Shown: positions 57,292-64,000 of the stretch, one piece after another
Position numbering within the stretch: the first letter of the stretch is position 1
Layout: each line of letters starts with the position of its first letter
Source of the DNA: Prinsepia uniflora
Lineage: Eukaryota > Streptophyta > Magnoliopsida > Rosales > Rosaceae
Direction: 5' to 3'
Length of the DNA stretch: 64,000 bases
Assembly (NCBI GenBank): GCA_032719365.1
Contig: CM064870.1
Location: 25,548,738 to 25,612,737 of the forward strand
Translations under genes and position numbers: made by a program
The notes under the pieces: generated by a model
Databases searched by the model: none
The model's input: only the letters and a program-made list of their open reading frames with translations
What the model was told of the DNA's origin: nothing

Positions 57292-60083
57292 TGACACGAC
57301 CCATCCCAATCCCCCCGGGATTAGCGTGGGATGTGTCATGCTCCCGTTTGTCATGAAGTATCAGACAAGAGATAATACGTACTTCAGCACCTACGGGGCA
57401 CCCAGAGCGCACCCGGATCGGTGGAGGAGTACGATGTCTCGGTCCCTACTACAACCCGCATCCGTGATCAACCTGAAGGACATTAAAACCATTCAAAACT
57501 TTGAGTGGACGAAAATCAATAAATCCATAAAAACGCATTTCATAAAGATAACTTATGCCCTTCACTAAAAAGTATGCATGCATCGTAAAATCAGTAATCA
57601 AAATATTTACTCATTAAACCATTAGGGCCTTAGTCCAAAAACCATAACTCAAAACCAAGTGTGAGGACTCAGCCCAAAACTGTAGAATACCAAAATCCGT
57701 AACTCCAAAATCAAGTGGGCCACTGCCCAAATCCATAACCACAAATCCACAAATACCGAAATACCATTTCAAGATTTCAATAATCCATATTTACCACATA
57801 ACCATCCTCGGCATCCCCGATGCCTAGCGTCCCAGACGCTTGACGTCCCAGGCGTCATATCTCACGGTAATAAGCAACGCGTGCTACCGGGGGTCTCTCT
57901 GGGTCAATATCTCTGACATCCCAGATGTCTGACGTCCCAGACGTCTAATCATAGCATTCCTGCTCTTGAGTCACTACACGATCTGGTAGCTCCGTATAAT
58001 GACCCTTCGCAGGCAATGCACCGTGACTTCCCCAGTGTCCTAGACACCTGGAGGAGACCATCACATATCCTCGTATCAAGATGGTATATGGAAAACAGTT
58101 TTACAAAGTAATTTCAAAACAGCTCAATGGGCCCTGCTAGAAATCTCTATAAAACATCATAAATCCATTTAGGGTCCCCGACCCAAAATCACGTTTATGA
58201 AACATAGGGTCCCATACCCAAAAATCACATTTATAAAACTCAACTGGGCCTCATGCCCGATTTTGTAAACCACTGGGCCCCCGGCCCGATCACATAACTC
58301 AAAAAGGTCTCAACACGATTTCGTAAACCAACTGGGCCCCTGGCCCGATCACATAATTCAAATGGGTCTCATTCCCGAGTTCATCTTTCCAAAACCAGAA
58401 CCATTCCATAGAACCATTATTAAACTCACAATCACATAGCCATAGCATAAACTCGTAAATCTCGAAAAACGTATAAATACGACATTACCGTGAAATTCGT
58501 GCAATCATATAAACCACTAATGCCAAAATCACCATCATAGAAATCACGTATGTAAAACATATAAAATAGCTATGCATGCATCACATTTTAGAAAACGAAG
58601 TCCACTCACAGATCGTCCTATGCTGCTGTCTCAATACGCGTGCCAAAAGCCCTCCCGGGCCCCATTACTATCACCGGGACTTCCAAACCTGTCCAAATTA
58701 CACTAGAGGGTTACTAACCTCTTCATTAACCTCCTACTAAATCCCCGTAAGTTTTCCAAATTTTTTACTATTTTTAAACTCGATCCTAAACCTTCGGACG
58801 TCTCGAACAACATCGAAACGGTGTCCGATCGACATGAAACCAGTCTCAAAATGTTCTTTACAACGAATAGATTAAAAGTCATGTTCAACACATGTCCCAA
58901 AAGTGCCCTAGGCGCGTCTTCCTCAAGCAGACCATGTTCAGACCGGTTTGGTCCAACCAAACCGGCATTCCTGGTTTTTTCCATTTTCCACCTATTTTCA
59001 ATTCCATTTAACCCTATAGCTTCGTTCCACTGATTCTAATCGATTAATTATGTCAAAATTTGAACTTAGGGACCGAAACTTACCTCCGCGATCGACAAAC
59101 CAAACTTCTAATTTCCTCCGCCGTCTCCGGCCGCCACAAGCCACCTCAGGCCCAAAAACCAGTCTTGATCGACTCCTGGCAGCTCCCAGATGCTCATCTG
59201 AGCAACCAATTCGATTAACAAAGACCAATTTGTAATTTTCCATTTTTGAACTCAAGGTCGAATTTTATGGGAAATGGCCTACAGTCGCTTTTGTGCACCT
59301 CCAAGGCTACCACTAACCTCGTCTTTTCCTCCATAACCTCAAACAAACCCCCAAAACTGTTCATCAATAGTAAAACTCGACCCACCATTTTTGAATTCTA
59401 AGAAACAGAGCACATGGCTCACCTGCCCGTTTCTGCCACCGTACATGGCGGCCCTCCACGGTGGCGCCAATACGTTCCTCACCATCCACTCATAATTTTC
59501 CATTCACACACCACGACCAACAGATGAAGTTTCAAGGAATTGAATGGAAGGTTTCTCACGGTCTAGTAGAAAATGGTGTGGGTTCTCGATGATGATGATC
59601 GGCTGAGGGAAATTGAATGGTGAGGATTGAGGGGAATGAAGGGCTAGGATGAGAGATGAGAGTTTAATTAATTAATTAATTAATGGCCAATAGACATAGA
59701 TCCCCAAATTAGGGAAAGGTAACTAATGGGCTCATCCAAAGGCCTCACACAAAATATCTGCCCAATTGGATTTAAGTAATTTTTTATTCGATTCCTGAAA
59801 CGTTAAATCCCCAATTTCGCTCTCGTGACCATAACTTCTCTGTTTGACGTTCGATTTCAGCGTGCCGCCTGTCTATGAATTCGTATCGACTTGATATATG
59901 TAACGGTCCTCGGCCCTCGGCCATCGGACCTCCCGGGTCAAAAGTCAACATTTTGCCCACGCCCATAGGCAAAACGGTCATTTTACACTATCCGGTCGAT
60001 TTTGCACAACTAATCACTTTTTAACCTTACTAATCCTTGATTAGTCACTAATCTAATCCCGGAATTCAGGACGGGTCGTTACA
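57292..60083 (-). mobile_element. Solo LTR, family A, inside CACTA transposase
   Basis: The plus strand starts TGACACGACCCATCCC and ends CAGGACGGGTCGTTACA (2792 bp), with perfect AAGAA duplications. It is the inverse of the 4910 and LARD LTRs: TTGAGTGGAC near 57501, ACGTC dyads at 57820-57950, the GGGCCC array at about 58140-58385 and TCCACTCACAG at 58601-58611. It splits the transposase between the LPKDHY block and the next block (KIHMCKNNC type). The open frame at 58703-58984 is a shadow shared with other family A LTRs. Confidence 0.92.
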
Positions 60084-60088
60084 AAGAA

Positions 60089-61826
60089 GCTCTTGAAGGA
60101 TCTTGGTTTAGGGTATGTGAAGATTCACATGTAAGAACAATTGTTCATTATTTTACGATGAATTCGAGCAGCTCGACAAATGACTCATGTGCAATGAGTT
60201 TAGGTTTCGAAAGAATAAGATTTCAAACAAAGTTTTGCATTATTTTCCTTTGAAGCTAAGGTTACAAAGATTTTTCACGTTGTCTTACACATCCCGTGAT
60301 ATGAGGTGGCACAAGTATGACCACATTGATGACGATTCACTGAGGCATCCAGTCGATTGAGAGGTTTGGAAGGAATTTGATAAGATGTATACCTATTTTG
60401 TCGTGGATCCAAGAAATCTCAAATTATGAATTGCTACTGACGGTTTTAATCATTTTGGGAGTTTTGCAAAGACTTATAGAACTTGGCAGTAGTTGTAGCT
60501 CTGTATAACTTACCTCCTTGGAGATGCATGAAGAAACAATTCACAATTCTCAGTACTTTGATACTTGGACCCAAATCGCAAAGTAATTCCATCGAAATTT
60601 ATCTGCGGTTGTTGATTGAAGATCTTGTGATTTTTTTGGAAAATGGTGTCCGAACATATGACAAGTGTAGTGGGGGAATGTTGACTCTACGAGCAGCCAA
60701 AATGTGGATAATTAACGATTTTCTTGTGTATGGTATTTTGGCTGGATGGAGCACCAAGTGCTATCTTTCTTGCATGTCAGATGGACCAGATAGAACGTCA
60801 TTTTGGCATGCGTCAAATGTATGTTATCAAGGCGCGAGAAGATTTCTACCCTAGGATGATCGATGACGTATGCAGTCTGACTCATTTGATGGTAAAAAAG
60901 ATCTACGGGCACGACCAAGTGAAAGGTCTGGTGATGAGATATTAGAAATCTTAAACAGCATCCCAACAATCATCATAAAAGGCCCAAAAGCTAGTGAACA
61001 TGAAAATTGGATGAAAAATAGTATATTCTTCTGGTTGCCATATTGGTCGAAATTTAAAATAAAAAACATCGCAGATCATATGTACATCGAGAAGAATGTT
61101 ATCGAGAGTCTTGTTGGAAAAATTTTACCTATTGAGGGCAAGTCGAAAAACACCAAAAAAACTTTTTTGGGTATGCAAGACATGAGTATTCAGCGACATT
61201 TGTTGTAAAAATTGTCAATTGAAAATACATCATGGCTCATCCAGGTTATACATTTACGCTAGAGAATAACAAAAAATTCCTTAAGTGGTTGCTGAGTGTG
61301 AAATTTTACGATGGTTATGCAGGCAACATATCTCGAAATGTTAGCACCAATGGTGGCACCCTATCTGGCATGAAAAGTCATGATTATTACATGTTGTTAC
61401 AACAACTCATTCCGATTGCAATTAGTCCCTACTTGGAGCCTAAAGTTTTTGAGACTATAATTTATTTGTCTCAATTTGTAGATACTATGTTTCAAGTCCC
61501 TAGTAAAGGTGGATTTCGAAGCAATTAAAGAGGACATTGTCTACATCATGTGTTGGCTATAACAAATACTTCCACCAACATTCATTGATGTAATTGTACA
61601 CCTACTAATACATCTTCCGGATAAGTCAATGCTAGCAGGTCCGGTTCATTATCGTTGGATGTACCCAGTCGAAAGGTATAAAGTATTCCTAATATTGGTA
61701 CTATTTCCTTAATATAATGTATATATATGAATCGTTTTACATATTTCTTTGCAGAATGTTAGGTACCTATAAGTGTTACATCCGCAACAAGACATATCCT
61801 ATAGGCCTTATAACGGAGGCATACAT
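60089..61826 (+). pseudogene. TNP2-like transposase, catalytic and C-terminal part
   Basis: Seen in forward frames: VKIHMCKNNC (about 60117-60146); MRWHKYDHIDDDSLRHPVD with a TGA stop after it (about 60302-60360); WKEFDKMY and then VVDPRNLKL; ATDGFNHFGSF; GPKSQSN; INDFLVYGILAGWSTKC (about 60700-60762); ADHMYIEKNVIESLVGK (61072-61122); HPGYTFTLENNKKFLKWL (61235-61288); SGMKSHDYYMLLQQLIPI (61364-61417); and AGPVHYRWMYPVER (about 61635-61675). An intron follows (61676-61754, GT..CAG), then NKTYPIG. These match the TNP2/Transposase_21 block order. Several in-frame stops and frameshifts make it inactive. The gene is cut at 61827 by another LTR. Confidence 0.85.
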
Positions 61827-63536
61827 TGTAACAATCTATATCTCAAGGAAAAACAAAATTGGAAAATTAGGTGTAAAAAGACGATTTTATTCTTAGGAAA
61901 GTCAAAAGTTGACTTTTTTCTATGTGCTTTATTTTAGAATTCTGAGAAGGTCATTATGGAGGTCTCGAGATCTTGAGTGCGTAGACAAATGGCATGCCAA
62001 AATCAGAGTTCGGGTGAAGTAGTTATGGTAAAAAAAGGAAAGGGGAAAATGGTAATTTTGCCACCAAGTGCACTTTGGTCTTGTCGTATGGAACTAGAAT
62101 ACCCTAGAAAGTTCAAAAAATTTCTTCCTATTTCCTACCACTAACTTATTATATATATATATATATATATATATGTTCATTCATGTTGCGGAGGAAAAAA
62201 AAGGTGACCTTGGGGTGGTTCGGTGGGCTTCCACTGAAAGAGAGAGTGGCTTCCACTGAAAGAGAGAGAAAACATGGAAAACGGGTGTGATGAGAGAGAA
62301 TTAGGGAAGTTACGTCTAGGGGAGGAAAAAACAGTGAAATGAGAGAAATTTAAAGTGTTTGGTGAGGCTAGAAAGGGTGTCACCACCCTGGTATGAAGAA
62401 CAACACATGAGGGATTTTAATGAATGAGAAGACTAAGCTGGTTTTAGGGAGGACCAGGGTAAAAATGAGTGTTCTAACAAGATGTGAGGGTCTATATGAT
62501 CATTATGAGTCTAGAAGGAAGCAATTTGGATGAGATATGAACGCAGAAATGTAGAGGAAAGAACTTAGTGCCATGGTCGTGGAATTTGGAAGTTGGAACC
62601 ATGAATTCGAGTGATTTTTGGTAGGAATCGATAATCTTGGATTTTACGGAAAGATGTGCATTCAGTTCGGTTATACGTAAGGTACATGTGAGTCGACGTT
62701 TGTTTTTATTAAAATATTTTGCATGCATATATAATTTTTTTTAATGTTTTTCTATGTGTTTTGATGGTATGTGGTTGATTGGAATTATTATATGATTTTT
62801 GAAGATTTTATGAATATTTTATTATTATTTTATTACGTGTTTTACATGAATGTTCGTAAATTAGATTTTGAATATAGTTTCGAATATGGTTTTGGTTTGG
62901 ATATGGTTTATGACACAAGTCATTGTGATATTTGATTATTGGTGATTTTCATATGATTTCTGGATCATTTTTGGAAGTATTCCGGTGGTGGCATGTGTTT
63001 ACGGTGTTGTGATTGAGTTGGGGTTTTATGCTTAGGCCCGAGATTTTGATTATGGTTTTTGAGTTAGGATATGGATTTGTGCGTTCTTGATGGTTGTGAT
63101 GTGATATGATTATGATGATTGTGATGATTTTCGATAACCCTCCTCGAGGTGCGTGTTAGTTAGTAGCCTCAAACGTCGAGCCAGGGGCACAAGATCCTGA
63201 GACTAGTTAGTGCTAACTCACTTAGACGTCGAGTCAGGCTACAGATCCTGAGTGAGTTCCCACTTAGACGTCGAGCTGGGCTCCAGATCCTGAGTAGGTA
63301 AGTGAGGTCCACACTTGGACGTCGAGTTAGGCTCTAGATCCCGAGTGGTGTGCCTACTAGTAGTGTAGTGGACATAGTGACTGATGTTTTCAATCGAGGA
63401 GGGGTTGGCTGTGTGTTGATTTGTGTGAGGTGAAATTGTATATGGGTTATGTGATTGGTCTAATGCATTGTGTTAATTATTGTGTGATCAATGTTTTGGT
63501 GGTCTTAATTACGAATATTTGTTGCATTATGGTCAG
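61827..63536 (+). mobile_element. LTR of family D-like retrotransposon, incomplete in window
   Basis: It starts TGTAACAATCTATATC directly after the transposase, with TACAT before it. It carries AGTCAAAAGTTGACTTTT near 61900, an (AT)n run near 62150-62174, and a tandem array with GACGTCGAG / GATCCTGAG units at 63165-63350. It is interrupted at 63537, so its end, any internal region and the matching target duplication are outside the window. Open frames in it have no recognisable product. Confidence 0.7.
63165..63350 (+). repeat. Tandem array with GACGTCGAG ... GATCCTGAG units
   Basis: Four units of about 50-57 bp: (A/T)CACTTAGACGTCGAG, a variable GC-rich core, and (A/C)AGATCC(T/C)GAGT. This is the inverse-strand version of the array at 13140-13530. 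Confidence 0.8.
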
Positions 63537-64000
63537 TGTCAGGATCTGTCCCAAATCCCCCAGGATTAACGTGGGACGCGCCTGGTCCCGTCTGACACAA
63601 AGGGAAAATTCCGTCTCTAGCCCTCACCGGGCTTCTAGAGTACACCAGGATCGTAGGAGGAGAAGTGTGATGTCTCGATCTCTGCTACAGCCCACATCCA
63701 CGATCAACCTGAAGGGCATTAAAACATCAAAAGTCGTGAGTGGACAAAAATAATAATTTAATAAAAACCTTTTCACATAAAGACCTTTATGCCCTTCACT
63801 AAAAGCATATGCATGCATTCAAAAACCATTTATCAACACATACATCAAACCATTTGAAAACATTCTCAAAGCCTTTCAAGGGTTCATGCCCGGTCCCCAT
63901 AAACCGTCGTGACCCATAAAAACATTTCAAGGGTTCATGCCGGTCCCAATAAACAGTCATGAACCATAAATCCATTTATGGGTCCCCGACCCGAATTCAC
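63537..64000 (-). mobile_element. Family A/C LTR end, runs off right edge
   Basis: The plus strand starts TGTCAGGATCTGTCCC, then GGATTAACGTGGGA and the CCTGAAGGGCATTAAAAC ... GAGTGGACAAAA block shared with the other LTRs. On the minus strand this is the 3' end of an LTR. GTCAG at 63532-63536 may be the left target duplication. Confidence 0.75.

Overview
This 64 kb window is nuclear DNA of a flowering plant, almost certainly a eudicot. The evidence is one intact spliced pectin methylesterase gene with GT/AG introns, plus many nested plant transposable elements: Ty3/gypsy long terminal repeat (LTR) elements, a Cassandra element, a Mutator-like element (MULE) and a CACTA (En/Spm) DNA transposon. 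The species cannot be named from the sequence. Only one gene looks functional. All other long reading frames are degenerate transposon genes or shadows.

Positions 170-45682 form one nested stack. The outermost layer is a minus-strand Ty3/gypsy element of the Tat type, with similar LTRs at 170-1803 and 44079-45682. Its leader and gag lie at 41829-44078 and its gag/protease at 17903-19574. A plus-strand (antisense) gene resembling the plant mobile domain (PMD) lies next to the 3' LTR at 1850-8640. Later insertions split it: solo LTRs at 4910-7872 and 8815-11713; a truncated minus-strand element at 11905-15792; an LTR remnant at 15793-17902 that holds a Cassandra element carrying 5S rRNA-like sequence; a recombinant LTR at 19575-22315; and a minus-strand element at 22846-41828. 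That last element is itself split by a complete 9.6 kb non-autonomous element (23054-32694, 5-bp target duplication CGAAG) and by a solo LTR at 35182-36960.

Positions 45683-54350 are the gene island. The pectin methylesterase gene runs on the minus strand from 49896 to 46145 in three exons (606 codons plus stop). Intron 1 carries a minisatellite. About 3 kb upstream lies a 1138 bp Pack-MULE (52824-53961) with long terminal inverted repeats and a perfect 9-bp target duplication. It has captured part of a leucine-rich-repeat receptor kinase gene of the BIR type, now carrying three in-frame stops.

Positions 54351-64000 hold a CACTA transposon that runs off the right edge. Its TNP2-like transposase is decayed and interrupted by two solo LTRs with perfect target duplications (55940-57056, which contains about 90 CA repeats, and 57292-60083) and by a further LTR at 61827 that is itself interrupted at 63537.

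The most original signal is in the LTRs. Several subfamilies share terminal blocks and a central module bounded by an inverted CTGTGAGTGGA/TCCACTCACAG pair. Inside that module each subfamily carries a different short, quasi-palindromic tandem array. A conserved hairpin lies further upstream in the same LTRs.
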